64,000 bases of DNA. Source: Fidelibacterota bacterium. Lineage in GTDB: Bacteria > Fidelibacterota > SORT01. Shown here piece by piece: positions 47,563-57,491 of this stretch (within the stretch, counting starts at the first letter, position 1; the number at the start of each line of letters is the position of its first letter). The stretch is taken from contig JACZYG010000012.1 in the NCBI GenBank assembly GCA_022571215.1, positions 1 through 64,000 on the forward strand, written 5' to 3'. The notes beneath the pieces are model-generated. The model was not told the origin of the DNA, searched no databases, and worked only from the letters and a program-made list of their open reading frames with translations. The position numbers were made by a program, and so were the translations under genes.

Positions 47563-49103
47563 GTAAGGATATAAGAATCAAACGCGCATTGTTCAGCCTC
47601 TGGGATAAAAGCGGTTGCGAAATTTTTGCGAAAGCGTTGGCTGATAACGGAACTAAGATCATAGCGAGCGGGGGTACGGCAAAGTATTTGACGTCAAAGA
47701 ATATCGAAGTAGAAGAAGTCGCCGAAATAACCGGCTATGGTTCGATGCTGGGTGGCAGGGTAAAAACTCTTCATCCTAAAATCTTCGCGGGCATTTTAGC
47801 GGACAGAGATAACGAAGAACACCGCAGGGATTTATCGGAAGCGGGTATTGAAGAAATAGATCTTATAGCGGTTAATTTTTATCCTTTTGAAGATTTTATA
47901 AGCGATGGAAACAAGGAATTATCCGATGCGATAGAAATGATAGATATCGGAGGTCCTTCTATGCTACGGGCATCAGCTAAAAATCATTCTTCAGTAGTGC
48001 CCGTTTGCAGCTCCGAGCAATTCAGTTGGCTTGGCGGAGAGTTGGCAGCCTCGGGCGGTTATATTAGTTCTAAAAGTAGGATTAAATTGGCAAAGGAAGC
48101 CTTTGCATACACTTCAAATTATGAAGCGGCGATAAGTAATTACTTTCAACGGAACGGAGATTCACACAGTTCATCCAACACAATAGTGATGGATAAAATC
48201 TCTTCGTTACGCTATGGAGAAAATCCTCATCAAACCGCAACATTATATAGCTCTCCGCAGTTAAGAAGGATCGAGCTTGATTTATTGAACGGAAAAGAGC
48301 TCTCATATAATAATTATCTCGATTTAGATTCCGCTCTCGGTATCTTAAAGGATCTGAAAGAAAATGGAGTGGTGATACTCAAACACGGTAATCCGTGCGG
48401 ATGCTCAGAGATGACGGAGCTCTCCCAATCTTATAGACGCGCATTGAAGACCGACCCCGTCAGTTCGTTTGGAAGTGTTATCGGTCTCAAAGGTAAAGTG
48501 GATATCGAAACAGCTACGGCGCTGTCTGAATTATTTGTTGAATGCATAGTTGCGCCGGAATACGATTCTGAAGCGGTAAAGCTGCTCTCAAAGAAGAAGA
48601 ATCTGAGAATCCTTACTTATGACCGGCTTGACGAACCTGATTACGAATTTAGGGCGATGAGAATTGGAGTGTTGATGCAGGAACGCGACAGTGAGGGATT
48701 GGATATTAAAGACGCGAAAATAGTTACCGAACGAAAACCCACGGATTCAGAGCTAATCGCTCTTTCACTTGCGTGGCGAATTACGAAGCATGTGAAATCA
48801 AATGCGATAGTCTATTGCGATGAAGAAGGTACTCTCGGCATTGGCGCAGGTCAGATGTCTCGTATAGATTCTTCACGTCTTGCGGCGCTGAAGGCAAGTG
48901 ACGCAAACCTCCAGTTAAAAGGGGGAGTTGCTGCATCAGACGCATTTTTCCCTTTCAGAGACGGATTGGACGTTATTGCAAAAGAGGGAATAATAGCGAT
49001 TGTTCAACCGGGCGGTTCGATAAGAGATGAAGAAGTGATAGCAGCGGCAAATGAAAATAATATGGCGATGCTTTTCACAGGATATAGACACTTTAGACAT
49101 TAA
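47559..49103 (+). CDS. purH: Bifunctional AICAR transformylase / IMP cyclohydrolase
   Basis: At 514 residues, it performs the last two steps to IMP. The IMP cyclohydrolase domain comes first (ALFSLWDKSGCEIFAKAL, IIASGGTAKYL, GGRVKTLHPKIFAGIL, NFYPFEDFI, IDIGGPSMLRASAKNH). The transformylase follows (LRYGENPHQTA, LKHGNPCGCSE with catalytic Lys-His, GIGAGQMSR, ASDAFFPFRDGLD, AIVQPGGSIRD). It is overlapped at its start by purN, giving a two-gene purine unit, and followed 18 bp later by mreB. Confidence 0.97.
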   Translation: MSKDIRIKRALFSLWDKSGCEIFAKALADNGTKIIASGGTAKYLTSKNIEVEEVAEITGYGSMLGGRVKTLHPKIFAGILADRDNEEHRRDLSEAGIEEIDLIAVNFYPFEDFISDGNKELSDAIEMIDIGGPSMLRASAKNHSSVVPVCSSEQFSWLGGELAASGGYISSKSRIKLAKEAFAYTSNYEAAISNYFQRNGDSHSSSNTIVMDKISSLRYGENPHQTATLYSSPQLRRIELDLLNGKELSYNNYLDLDSALGILKDLKENGVVILKHGNPCGCSEMTELSQSYRRALKTDPVSSFGSVIGLKGKVDIETATALSELFVECIVAPEYDSEAVKLLSKKKNLRILTYDRLDEPDYEFRAMRIGVLMQERDSEGLDIKDAKIVTERKPTDSELIALSLAWRITKHVKSNAIVYCDEEGTLGIGAGQMSRIDSSRLAALKASDANLQLKGGVAASDAFFPFRDGLDVIAKEGIIAIVQPGGSIRDEEVIAAANENNMAMLFTGYRHFRH

Positions 49104-49121
49104 AGGAGATAAAAATAGCTA

Positions 49122-50135
49122 ATGGGAATTTCATTTTGGAATTATATATCTGGGGACATGGCAATAGATCTTGGTACCGCAAACACACTCATCTATTTAA
49201 AAGGTCAGGACATAGTTATCGACGAGCCATCTATCGTTGCGCGTAACAGTCGAACAGGTCAAATCATTGCCGTAGGTAATGACGCCAAAGAGATGCTCGG
49301 AAAAACACACCAGGATATTGAAGTTATCAGACCTCTCAAAGATGGTGTTATTGCTAACTTTGAGGTTACCGAAGGGATGCTTCAGGGATTCATTAAGAAA
49401 GTAAAGATAAGCAGGATCGCCAGACCACGTATGGTTATCGGCGTTCCGACGGGGATAACCGAAGTAGAGAAGAGAGCAGTTAAAGATTCGGCAGAGAGAG
49501 CAAATGCAAGAGAAGTTTTTCTGATAGGAGAGCCTGTGGCGGCAGCTATCGGTATCGGATTGGAAATAGATAAACCGGTAGGAAATATGATAGTGGATAT
49601 TGGCGGCGGCACGACGGAAATAGCGGTCATAGCATTAGACGGTATAGTCACGCACGAATCCGTTCGGATAGGTGGAGATGAAATGGATGAGGCAATTGTG
49701 CAATATTTTAAAAGAGAGCATAATCTTCTTATAGGCGAGCGGACAGCAGAAAATATTAAATGCGAAATTGGCTCGGCAACAGCCGTTGAAGAAGTAACCA
49801 TGGCTGTAAAGGGAAGGAATCTTATCGCAGGCATTCCGAAAACAATAGAAGTCACTTCTTCCGAGATACGTGAAGCATTGAGAGATACGGTTGACGCTAT
49901 AGTGCAGAGCGTCACGGAGTCTCTTGAAAAAACTCCGCCTGAACTTTCGAGCGACATTCTCGACAGAGGAATAATTCTCACGGGAGGCGGCGCTTTGCTC
50001 AAGGGTCTTGATCAAAGACTCAGAGATGAAACTCAATTGCCCGTTAATGTGGCGGAAAATCCATTATTGACAGTTGCATACGGAACCGGTAAGGTCTTGG
50101 AAAATATCGATAAATACATGAGTGTTTTAACTTGA
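49122..50135 (+). CDS. mreB: Rod-shape-determining actin homologue MreB
   Basis: A 337-residue actin-fold ATPase that positions the peptidoglycan elongation machinery. Phosphate-1 motif is DLGTANTLIYLKG, phosphate-2 DIGGGTTEIAVIAL, adenosine motif ILTGGGALLKGLD. VIGVPTGITEVEKRAV and EPVAAAIGIGL are typical. It is the first gene of an uninterrupted mreB-mreC-mreD-mrdA-rodA block, so the organism is expected to grow as a rod or curved rod. Confidence 0.97.
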   Translation: MGISFWNYISGDMAIDLGTANTLIYLKGQDIVIDEPSIVARNSRTGQIIAVGNDAKEMLGKTHQDIEVIRPLKDGVIANFEVTEGMLQGFIKKVKISRIARPRMVIGVPTGITEVEKRAVKDSAERANAREVFLIGEPVAAAIGIGLEIDKPVGNMIVDIGGGTTEIAVIALDGIVTHESVRIGGDEMDEAIVQYFKREHNLLIGERTAENIKCEIGSATAVEEVTMAVKGRNLIAGIPKTIEVTSSEIREALRDTVDAIVQSVTESLEKTPPELSSDILDRGIILTGGGALLKGLDQRLRDETQLPVNVAENPLLTVAYGTGKVLENIDKYMSVLT

Positions 50136-50161
50136 TTATATTACCCTTTAGCTGAGGGTTC

Positions 50162-50974
50162 ATGACAAACTTTATATCGTTTATTTACAATTCACGGGAT
50201 TATCTAACACTTTTCCTTGCGATATTTCTTTCTCTTTTTCTCATATCATCGAACGATAATCCTGCGGTGAGTTCGATGAGAGGCATCGTATTAGACAGCT
50301 ACCGATTTATTCAGAAACCGATATTCACTATTTCCGATTTGATGAAAGTGCGAAAAGAGAATAAGATTATCAGGCGAAAAAATATTGAACTATCTGTAAT
50401 GGTCAGCAATCTCCGGGAAGCAAGAATTGAAAACGAACGGCTGAGAAACCTTCTTAGTTTTAGTGAAAGTAAGAAGGTATATGAATTTGTATCTTCAGAA
50501 GTCATAGGCTACAACATGGGATCCTTCTCGAATTCTATTATTCTTGACGCAGGTCTTGAAAAGGGAATTTCAAAGAATACACCCGTAGTAAATTCGGATG
50601 GAGTCGTTGGGAAGGTGATTGATGCAGGCGAAAAATCTTCTGTAGTTCAGCTCCTTGATGATCAAAATTTCAGAATAGCGGTGACCATAAACCCCGGGGG
50701 CGCGAACGGCATACTTCATGGGAATAGAGGGTTAAGTGACCTAAAGGAGGTTCCTAAGGGATTAATGGTCACGGTAGGTGACACCGTAGTAACATCCGGT
50801 TACAGTGATATATATCCAATCGGTCTTATGGTTGGTATTGTGAGATCCGTTGACGAAAGACCCGAATACTTTTTTAAAGATATAAAAGTCAAACCCTTCG
50901 TGACAATGGCGAAATTAAAAGAAGTTCTTCTCTTATTGGATTTGAATTTAAATAAGGGTGTTACAGAAAAATAA
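50162..50974 (+). CDS. mreC: Rod-shape-determining protein MreC
   Basis: At 270 residues, it has one N-terminal membrane helix (LTLFLAIFLSLFLISS), a coiled coil (about 65-100: KENKIIRRKNIELSVMVSNLREARIENERLRNLL), then the double beta-barrel domain (VIGYNMGSFSNSIILDAGLEKGISKNTPVVNSDGVVGKV, LMVTVGDTVVTSGYSDIYPIGLMVGIV). It links MreB to PBP2 in the periplasm. It overlaps mreD by one base. Confidence 0.94.
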   Translation: MTNFISFIYNSRDYLTLFLAIFLSLFLISSNDNPAVSSMRGIVLDSYRFIQKPIFTISDLMKVRKENKIIRRKNIELSVMVSNLREARIENERLRNLLSFSESKKVYEFVSSEVIGYNMGSFSNSIILDAGLEKGISKNTPVVNSDGVVGKVIDAGEKSSVVQLLDDQNFRIAVTINPGGANGILHGNRGLSDLKEVPKGLMVTVGDTVVTSGYSDIYPIGLMVGIVRSVDERPEYFFKDIKVKPFVTMAKLKEVLLLLDLNLNKGVTEK

Positions 50975-51453
50975 TGAAATGGATAAAATATGGAGTTTTA
51001 TTTTCAATTGCTCTCATAATAGAATCTAACCTATCATGGTTCTATGCAATTGGAAATCATACTCCTGATTTGATAATCATTCTTTTGATTTACATTGCTA
51101 TAAAAGAAGGAAAAATAAAGGGAACGTCTACCGGTTTTACGATGGGTCTAATAGAGGATCTCATAGTATCGGTAAGTTTTTTAGGATTATCCTCGCTTAC
51201 AAAATGTATTACGGGCTTCATTATGGGTTATTTCACGGAGTCCAGGAGGTCACGTTTATTTCCCGGAATTATGTTTCCTACGAGTATCGGCATAATTATA
51301 AATGAGTTCGTCAGAACTATGTTTAGAATAGCGGGAACATCAGAAGGCATTCTTTCCGCTATGCTGACAAAAGCATTACCCTCATCTATCTATACCTTTG
51401 TAATATCTTTAATCATATTTTCAATTTTCAAACCAAAAGAGGATCTGATATAG
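50974..51453 (+). CDS. mreD: Rod-shape-determining protein MreD
   Basis: A 159-residue inner-membrane protein with about five helices, recognised by hydropathy and by position between mreC and mrdA. NHTPDLIIILLIYIAIKEG and GLIEDLIVSVSFLGLSSLTKCITGFIMGYF match the family pattern of a short loop rich in Gly-x-x-x-D. It belongs to the elongasome; exact activity is not known. It is directly followed by mrdA without a gap. Confidence 0.92.
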   Translation: MKWIKYGVLFSIALIIESNLSWFYAIGNHTPDLIIILLIYIAIKEGKIKGTSTGFTMGLIEDLIVSVSFLGLSSLTKCITGFIMGYFTESRRSRLFPGIMFPTSIGIIINEFVRTMFRIAGTSEGILSAMLTKALPSSIYTFVISLIIFSIFKPKEDLI

Positions 51454-53268
51454 ATGTATAAAGCGACATTTTCTATTTCCGATTCTCGCCTTAACTTTTC
51501 ATATTTCGTATTATTTATGGCGTTGAGCGTTTTGCTTTGGCGATTTTATGTTTTGCAGGTAAAGCAATATAGGTCATTTCTTGAAAGGTCTGAAGAAAAT
51601 CGAGTAAGACAGGTTACGATTGAACCGCCAAGAGGTTTGATCTATGACCGCAACGGAATATTACTTGTAGAAAATCGTCCCTCTTATGCTGTATCGGTAA
51701 TTCCATGGGAAGCGAATAAATCTCCCGGCGTGTATGATCTTCTTTCTAATTACCTTGGTAGCGATAAAGAGTTTATTCTTTCTATGGTTAAAAAAAATTC
51801 AATAGGTAATTTTCACCCTGCTAAAATCAAACGCTCAATTAAGCTAAGCACTCTCTCTGTCTTGGAGGAACATTCTGTGGAGCTTCCGGGAGTTGTTTAT
51901 GGACTTTTACCAGAACGATTTTATCCTACAACAGCTAGAATGAGCCATTTACTCGGCTATATTCGGGAGATCAATGATTTTGATCTTTTAAAACACAAAA
52001 ATGATGGATATAATAAAGGCGATCTTATCGGATGGGTCGGCTTGGAAAAGTCTTACGAACAGATGTTGAGAGGAGTGAAAGGCTTTGAATACATACAGGT
52101 TGATGTCCGAGGAAGAAGAATAGGAAAAATAGAGACGGCAGAAACTAAGACTCCTAAACCCGGAAACGACCTTCATCTGTCAATTGACTTAAATGTTCAG
52201 ATCGAGGCTGAACGTTTCTTGAAAAACAAGAAAGGAGCAATCATCCTTCTCGACCCGAATAACGGGGAGTTGATCGCCTTTGCAAGCGCGCCGGATTATT
52301 CTTTAGATCTTTTATCAGGACCTATATCTCCAGAGGATTGGAAAACATTGCAGAATGAAAGCGACCATCCTATGTTCAATCGAGCTACCATGAGCACATA
52401 TCCACCCGGTTCGATATATAAGCTCGTGACTGTGATAGCAGCTCTTGAAAGCGGGGTTATTGACAGAAACTGGACGATAAACTGTCCCGGTTACTATAAG
52501 CTTGGCAGAAGAGTCTTTAGATGCAATAGAGCATCGGGTCACGGAAGATTGAACTTGGAAGAGGCAGTGGGACAATCATGCAACGTTTATTTCTATAATC
52601 TGATGTTTGAACTTGGATTAAAAAATTGGAGTGAATATGGCAAGTTATTTGGTTTTGGACTAAGAACAGGTATGGATATCCGCGAAGAAAGCACGGGAAA
52701 TGTTCCCAATGAAGCCTTTCTCGATAAAAGATATGGTGCGGGGATATTGCAAAAAGGGCATCTCCTCAATTTAGTATTGGGACAGGGAGACTTACTCGTG
52801 ACTCCGATACAAATGGCAAATTTCATGATGATAATTCGTAATGAAGGAATATACTACAAGCCGCACGTGGCGCGAAAATATTATTACCCGGGCGCGCAAT
52901 TCTATGACCATGTTGAAGTGGCTAAATTAGAGATTGCGGTCAGCATCTCGGATACCACATGGTCGGTTTTAAAGGCGGGAATGAAAAAGGTTATCGAAGA
53001 TGATAAGGGAACGGGTAGAATAGCACGCATACCCGGGTTAGATATTTACGCTAAAACTGGAACAGCGCAAAACCCTCATGGAGATGATCACGCTTGGTTT
53101 GTAGGCTATGTCGAAGATGAGCTTAATCCGCTCGTGTTTGTGATCATTATTGAGAATGGCGGAGCGGGAAGCACCACGGCAGGACCAATCGGAAAAGCCT
53201 TGATAATGAAATACTATCAGACCTTATCTTCGGAGTTCGCTTCAATTGAATGGGAGACAGGATTATAA
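51454..53268 (+). CDS. mrdA: Penicillin-binding protein 2 (elongation transpeptidase)
   Basis: This 604-residue class B PBP cross-links peptidoglycan during side-wall growth. There is one N-terminal membrane helix (about 13-31), then a pedestal domain beginning RGLIYDRNGILLVENRPSYAVSVIP. The transpeptidase motifs are Ser320-x-x-Lys323 (GSIYK), Ser375-Cys-Asn377 and Lys534-Thr-Gly536 (KTGTAQNPHGDDHAWFVGY). Paired with RodA, whose gene starts on the last base of this stop codon, it forms the elongasome glycosyltransferase/transpeptidase unit. Confidence 0.96.
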   Translation: MYKATFSISDSRLNFSYFVLFMALSVLLWRFYVLQVKQYRSFLERSEENRVRQVTIEPPRGLIYDRNGILLVENRPSYAVSVIPWEANKSPGVYDLLSNYLGSDKEFILSMVKKNSIGNFHPAKIKRSIKLSTLSVLEEHSVELPGVVYGLLPERFYPTTARMSHLLGYIREINDFDLLKHKNDGYNKGDLIGWVGLEKSYEQMLRGVKGFEYIQVDVRGRRIGKIETAETKTPKPGNDLHLSIDLNVQIEAERFLKNKKGAIILLDPNNGELIAFASAPDYSLDLLSGPISPEDWKTLQNESDHPMFNRATMSTYPPGSIYKLVTVIAALESGVIDRNWTINCPGYYKLGRRVFRCNRASGHGRLNLEEAVGQSCNVYFYNLMFELGLKNWSEYGKLFGFGLRTGMDIREESTGNVPNEAFLDKRYGAGILQKGHLLNLVLGQGDLLVTPIQMANFMMIIRNEGIYYKPHVARKYYYPGAQFYDHVEVAKLEIAVSISDTTWSVLKAGMKKVIEDDKGTGRIARIPGLDIYAKTGTAQNPHGDDHAWFVGYVEDELNPLVFVIIIENGGAGSTTAGPIGKALIMKYYQTLSSEFASIEWETGL

Positions 53269-54497
53269 TGCCGGCAGGTCAGCAGCTGCTTTCAACACTA
53301 TTTTCTCATGATTGGGTATTATTTTTTATCATTATAGCGTTGATATTAATTGGTATTGTCGCTATTCAAAGCGCTACGGTTGATTCCGGCTCGCAGATGA
53401 AGGAAACTAACTTTCAGAAACAAATTATATGGGCGATCTTAGGACTCTTAATTTATTTTTCTATCAGTCTGATTAATTTCAGATTTCTATATGCATTAGC
53501 CTATTTCGCTTTGTTAGCCGGAATATTATTAGTGCTATTAACTTATATACCGGCCATTAGCAAAGGCGCATCGGGGAGGTGGATTGGTTTTGGAGGATTG
53601 ACCATTCAGCCGTCTGAGTTTATGAAAGTTTTTTTAATAATCGGATTGGCAAGGCTGTTGACCGACAACATTAAGAATCTCAGTAAACCAAAGAGTTTAA
53701 TTTTACCTTTTATTATTGCAGGTGTTGTCACATTGCTTGTTCTGCGGCAACCTGATCTTGGAACGGCAATGGTTTTTCCCGCCATTCTCTTCCCGATGCT
53801 TTTCTGGTCGGCTGTTCCCGTAATGACTTTATTTCTGATAATCGCGCCCATAATCAGCTTGCTGAGCGCCTTCAACCTCATATCTTTTGTATTCTGGATA
53901 GGATTGATTCTACTATTGCTATGGTTTGCCCGCAAATCATTAAGATTTATCGTTTTGATGTTTTTACTGAATGTATCTGTCGGCTTGGTAACCCCGATGA
54001 TGTGGAATAATATAAGACCTTATCAACAGAAACGGATTTTAACTTATGTTAACAAACAGTTGGACCCGAGGGGTTCAGGGTATCAGGTTCTACAATCGAA
54101 GGTGGCTATAGGATCAGGGGGAATGTATGGAAAAGGGTTGGGAGACGGAACACAATCACAACTAAAATTTCTTCCTGAACAACACACCGATTTTATCATA
54201 TCCCTTATTGGCGAAGAGTTAGGTTTTATAGGAGTATCAACTGTATTACTGCTCTTTTTCTTTTTACTGGCTAAAATTATAAATAAAGCTTCAAATTCGA
54301 AAAACGTATTTGAAAGTCTTGTATTGATAGGAATATCAGCATTACTATTATTCCAAATATTTATCAATATCGGAATGACCACCGGATTAGTGCCTGTAAC
54401 CGGATTACCGCTACCATTTATAAGCTACGGCGGATCATCTCTCCTTGCGATGATGATTCTAATGGGATTAGTCCAAAGCGTAAGCAGAAATATTTAA
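53268..54497 (+). CDS. rodA: Rod-shape-determining peptidoglycan polymerase RodA
   Basis: A 409-residue SEDS-family membrane glycosyltransferase with about ten helices. Motifs are IGIVAIQSATVDSG, GASGRWIGFGGLTIQPSEFMKVFLIIGLAR, RQPDLGTAMVF and LPEQHTDFIISLIGEELGFIG (catalytic-cavity Glu). The C-terminal TGLPLPFISYGGSSLLAMM is diagnostic. The start ATG 53268 shares a base with the mrdA TAA stop; an upstream ATG 53250 inside mrdA would add six residues and is less likely. It is last in the shape block and is followed by a 104-bp gap. Confidence 0.95.
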   Translation: MPAGQQLLSTLFSHDWVLFFIIIALILIGIVAIQSATVDSGSQMKETNFQKQIIWAILGLLIYFSISLINFRFLYALAYFALLAGILLVLLTYIPAISKGASGRWIGFGGLTIQPSEFMKVFLIIGLARLLTDNIKNLSKPKSLILPFIIAGVVTLLVLRQPDLGTAMVFPAILFPMLFWSAVPVMTLFLIIAPIISLLSAFNLISFVFWIGLILLLLWFARKSLRFIVLMFLLNVSVGLVTPMMWNNIRPYQQKRILTYVNKQLDPRGSGYQVLQSKVAIGSGGMYGKGLGDGTQSQLKFLPEQHTDFIISLIGEELGFIGVSTVLLLFFFLLAKIINKASNSKNVFESLVLIGISALLLFQIFINIGMTTGLVPVTGLPLPFISYGGSSLLAMMILMGLVQSVSRNI

Positions 54498-54601
54498 CTG
54501 CTGTTTCACCTTAGAATTATTAAAACACAACGATAAATATCAGAATAATATAAAACATAGATGTTGCATAAGTTATGGCGATATTTTAAATTTAAGAGTT
54601 C

Positions 54602-55318
54602 ATGTTAATGCACAAAATGGAATATATGAAAAGATCCTGGATATATGTTTTAATCGGCTCTATTTTAATCCCTGCATGCGGGGGAAGTCAAGCCGCAAGA
54701 AATCCTGATGAAAACTCTCCTGCTACGGAACAGACCGCCGATCGCGGAATTCGAGAACTCATTAGGGATTTACAACGGTTAGAATCCACATTAGCGGTTC
54801 AATCGGCTAAAGTTAATAATCTCATAGCCGCGGTGACCAATATCAATAATCAGGTAGAGGAATATGATCTACGCTTGCTAAAAGTTGAGTCAATGATGGC
54901 TACATCGGGGAATAGCCGATATTCATTTCTTCAGTCGCCTCTTAGTCCTGAAGTTTATCTGGTCGAGTACGAAAACGGTTTGCAAGCGTTTAACTCTGCG
55001 CGATACAACGCTGCTTTGATTGCTTTTCAGAAATTGGTAAATTCGAATCCTAATAACGAGCTTGCGGATAACTCGCAATATTGGATCGGCGAGTCTTATT
55101 ACGGCTTGAAAGATTATGAGCGCGCTTTGTTAGAATTTGAAAAAGTTTTCACGTTTCCAAATAATAACAAGATGGATGCTGCTCAGTTAAAATTAGGCAT
55201 TTGCTACTTAAAACTAAAAAATCCGGCTAAAGCCAAAGAAGAATTTAATAGACTAATACAATATTATCCAGAGAGTGAATATATCCCTTTATCCAATCTA
55301 CTAATCAAGAAACTTTAA
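54602..55318 (+). CDS. CpoB/YbgF-like TPR lipoprotein
   Basis: At 238 residues, it has a hydrophobic lead with a probable lipobox (ILIPAC, Cys26). A coiled coil (about 48-95: LIRDLQRLESTLAVQSAKVNNLIAAVTNINNQVEEYDLRLL) follows, then three TPR-like units (YENGLQAFNSARYNAALIAFQKL, SQYWIGESYYGLKDYERALLEFEKV, AAQLKLGICYLKLKNPAKAKEEFNRLI). This coiled-coil plus TPR order is that of CpoB, which coordinates Tol-Pal and peptidoglycan synthesis during constriction. tol genes are not nearby. The start may be ATG 54602 or 54608. Confidence 0.8.
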   Translation: MLMHKMEYMKRSWIYVLIGSILIPACGGSQAARNPDENSPATEQTADRGIRELIRDLQRLESTLAVQSAKVNNLIAAVTNINNQVEEYDLRLLKVESMMATSGNSRYSFLQSPLSPEVYLVEYENGLQAFNSARYNAALIAFQKLVNSNPNNELADNSQYWIGESYYGLKDYERALLEFEKVFTFPNNNKMDAAQLKLGICYLKLKNPAKAKEEFNRLIQYYPESEYIPLSNLLIKKL

Positions 55319-55337
55319 AATGAGATGTTGATATAAA

Positions 55338-56195
55338 TTGAAAGTATTTTTAATTGCCCCCGAAGTTGCCCCGTTTGCGGAAACAGGAATAATTTCCGAG
55401 TTTTCCAGGAATTTTCCTATCTGCATGTTGGAAGAAAAGCATGACATAAGATTGATAATGCCGAAGTATCCGTTTGTGAGCGATAGAAAATATACTCTTC
55501 GCGAAGTGATCAGACTGAGAGAAATTCCTGTTGAATGGGACTCTGAGACGAAGATATCCAGTATTAAGTCCGGATTTATACCTGATTCTAAAGTACAGGT
55601 TTATTTTCTTCAGGAAAACGAAATATTTAACGGATTAGATCACAGAATTTATAAAAGAAAGGGAGCTCGTAAAGTCATTGAGGGATTAGATTTAAGGTTT
55701 TCTTTCTTCGTGAAATCCGCTCTTGAAAGTCTGAAGTTTTTACATTGGCAACCTGAACTGATTCAGTGTTGCGGATGGACTTCAGCATTGGTTCCTTTGA
55801 TGTTGAAAACTATATATAAGGATGATCCATTCTACAAGGATATTAAGGTGGTATTTAGTCCGTTCACTTCCAAGGAAGGATCCTCTTACTCAGCCGAATG
55901 TCTTGAATTCGCGAAAATTAATGTAGACCAAGAATTATCCGAAGACCTGCTGATCGATAAAAAGGGAAGATTCAGTTCCTTTCACGCGGGAATAAAATAT
56001 TCAGATTCAACAATTGTATTCTCAAATAACAAAGAAAATGTGATGAAGGGCTTGAAATCAAATACAAACCTTTCCAAAATATTAAAAGAGAAGAAAAATC
56101 AGATTAGTTCGATAAAGATAAAGTCGGATAAGCTAGACCAATACGTCAATCTCTCCACAGAAGTATTGGAAGTATACAAAAGTGTGGTTTCTTAA
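55338..56195 (+). CDS. Stand-alone glycogen/starch-synthase-like protein, probably non-canonical
   Basis: At 285 residues, it resembles only the N-terminal Rossmann half (GT5) of glycogen synthase: KVFLIAPEVAPFAETGIISEFSRNFP, HDIRLIMPKY, VYFLQENEIFNG, FVKSALESLKFLHWQPELIQCCGWTSALVPLML. The ADP-glucose motif KTGGL is replaced by ETGII, and the whole C-terminal GT1 domain is missing. Normal glycogen synthesis is therefore unlikely. Bacteroidetes carry similar short proteins beside a DUF4270-type lipoprotein gene, as I recall, and here a lipoprotein gene also follows. TTG 55338 is used as start. It is probably part of the envelope cluster rather than of storage metabolism. Confidence 0.75.
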   Translation: MKVFLIAPEVAPFAETGIISEFSRNFPICMLEEKHDIRLIMPKYPFVSDRKYTLREVIRLREIPVEWDSETKISSIKSGFIPDSKVQVYFLQENEIFNGLDHRIYKRKGARKVIEGLDLRFSFFVKSALESLKFLHWQPELIQCCGWTSALVPLMLKTIYKDDPFYKDIKVVFSPFTSKEGSSYSAECLEFAKINVDQELSEDLLIDKKGRFSSFHAGIKYSDSTIVFSNNKENVMKGLKSNTNLSKILKEKKNQISSIKIKSDKLDQYVNLSTEVLEVYKSVVS

Positions 56196-56222
56196 GCTGT
56201 CTTCCGTAGCCCTATTTAGAAA

Positions 56223-57491
56223 GTGAATTTTCATTCAAGTAATATTAAACAATCGGTGACAAAATATTATCATCTTTTATTACTGATGCTGTTTTTAGCG
56301 GTTATTCCAGGTTGTGACAGTATAGTCTTTGATAACAAGATAGATACGATACTTGAACCTGTGGATCAGGTCAATTTTTTAAGCGTTTCGTCATCTGCTA
56401 TCAATGACAGCACCTGGACGAAGACGCCTAATAGGGAAAAGGCGGTCCGGCTTCTCATCGGCAAAATTGAAGGTTATGAATCTGCCGCATTGCTTCGGTT
56501 CGGGAAATTATCGGAACTGCCGGTAGAATCGCTTATCAAATCCTTATTTGTACAATTGACGGTTATTAATACTATTAGTAAACAACCTTCATCTTCAATT
56601 TTACTTTCTATGTATAGGAACAGAGTTGAGTGGAATGAGAACAACGTAGTGAATCTCAAACTTGAGGATTTTGCTCCGCTACCGGAAGATCTTATCGATA
56701 CGACCACAGTACTTTGGCGTAACAGTGATTCGACATCGGAAAAATTCTCGTTTGATATACCGTTCTCTCTTGTACAGAGCTGGATAGACAGCAGCGATAC
56801 AAACGGCGTAATAATCATCGGCGATAGTTCTTCTGATTTTATTATTTCCTCTCCGGCAAGAACGAGCGCCTTGAGCAGTTCGTTGGAGCCTTTATTACAA
56901 GTGAAGTATACAGACAGTGATACAACGATCTCAACCGGTATATCGGCTACGGGGAATGGATATTTGCTATCTATATCTACTGGTTTGCCGTTATCTGATC
57001 CGGACAGAACATATATTGGCGGCGGGAAGGCGTACAGAGGAATTTATAAATTCAATTCGGGACTTTTTGACGGCATATCTGAAACATCGAAAATATCAAG
57101 AGCGGAATTAAATTTAGCCATAGATGTTTCAAGATCAATTCTTCCGATTAAGAATAGCTCCGTAACAGGTATCGGAGATACTTTGTATTTCAGTTACCTT
57201 GACTCTTCTTCAGAGGGCGGTGATCTCTTTCCAACAACGCAGTCAAATTTCTCCTTCGCTAAAATCCCTATAGATGGAAATATTATCTCGCTGAACATGA
57301 CCAATATTCTTCAGAGATGGGTTTCTGATAATATTGAAGAGAGGGGATTGGTAATATGGAGCGGTTCTGAGGAAAGCCATCTGTTCAGGGTCGCCTTATA
57401 TAAAGAAGGTTGTGATGTGACAGCTGACGCTTCATGCGTAGAACCTGAGCTGAATATTTACTACACAACAACCGAGGGGATCGAAGAGTGA
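56223..57491 (+). CDS. Lipoprotein of unknown function, beta-rich (DNRLRE/DUF4270-like)
   Basis: At 422 residues, it has signal YYHLLLLMLFLAVIPGC with the lipobox Cys31. The remainder is beta-rich with two broadly similar halves, each with a strand set around AALLRFGKLSELP / YRGIYKFNSGLF and ending in a calcium/carbohydrate-binding style segment (FSFDIPFSLVQSWIDS; ISLNMTNILQRWVSDN; RGLVIWSGSEES). This resembles DNRLRE/DUF4270-type surface proteins. No enzyme motif is visible. GTG start 56223. It overlaps the barrel-protein gene by 4 bp, so the two probably work together at the outer membrane. Confidence 0.65.
   Translation: MNFHSSNIKQSVTKYYHLLLLMLFLAVIPGCDSIVFDNKIDTILEPVDQVNFLSVSSSAINDSTWTKTPNREKAVRLLIGKIEGYESAALLRFGKLSELPVESLIKSLFVQLTVINTISKQPSSSILLSMYRNRVEWNENNVVNLKLEDFAPLPEDLIDTTTVLWRNSDSTSEKFSFDIPFSLVQSWIDSSDTNGVIIIGDSSSDFIISSPARTSALSSSLEPLLQVKYTDSDTTISTGISATGNGYLLSISTGLPLSDPDRTYIGGGKAYRGIYKFNSGLFDGISETSKISRAELNLAIDVSRSILPIKNSSVTGIGDTLYFSYLDSSSEGGDLFPTTQSNFSFAKIPIDGNIISLNMTNILQRWVSDNIEERGLVIWSGSEESHLFRVALYKEGCDVTADASCVEPELNIYYTTTEGIEE

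Noticed and set aside
49382-50002. 206-codon minus-strand frame inside mreB
   Set aside because: Antisense shadow of a conserved gene, with no homologous features and no ribosome-binding site.
50142-50160. Hairpin ACCCT...AGGGT between mreB and mreC
   Set aside because: A 5-bp stem without a T-run in a tightly packed operon is too weak to call a terminator or regulatory element.
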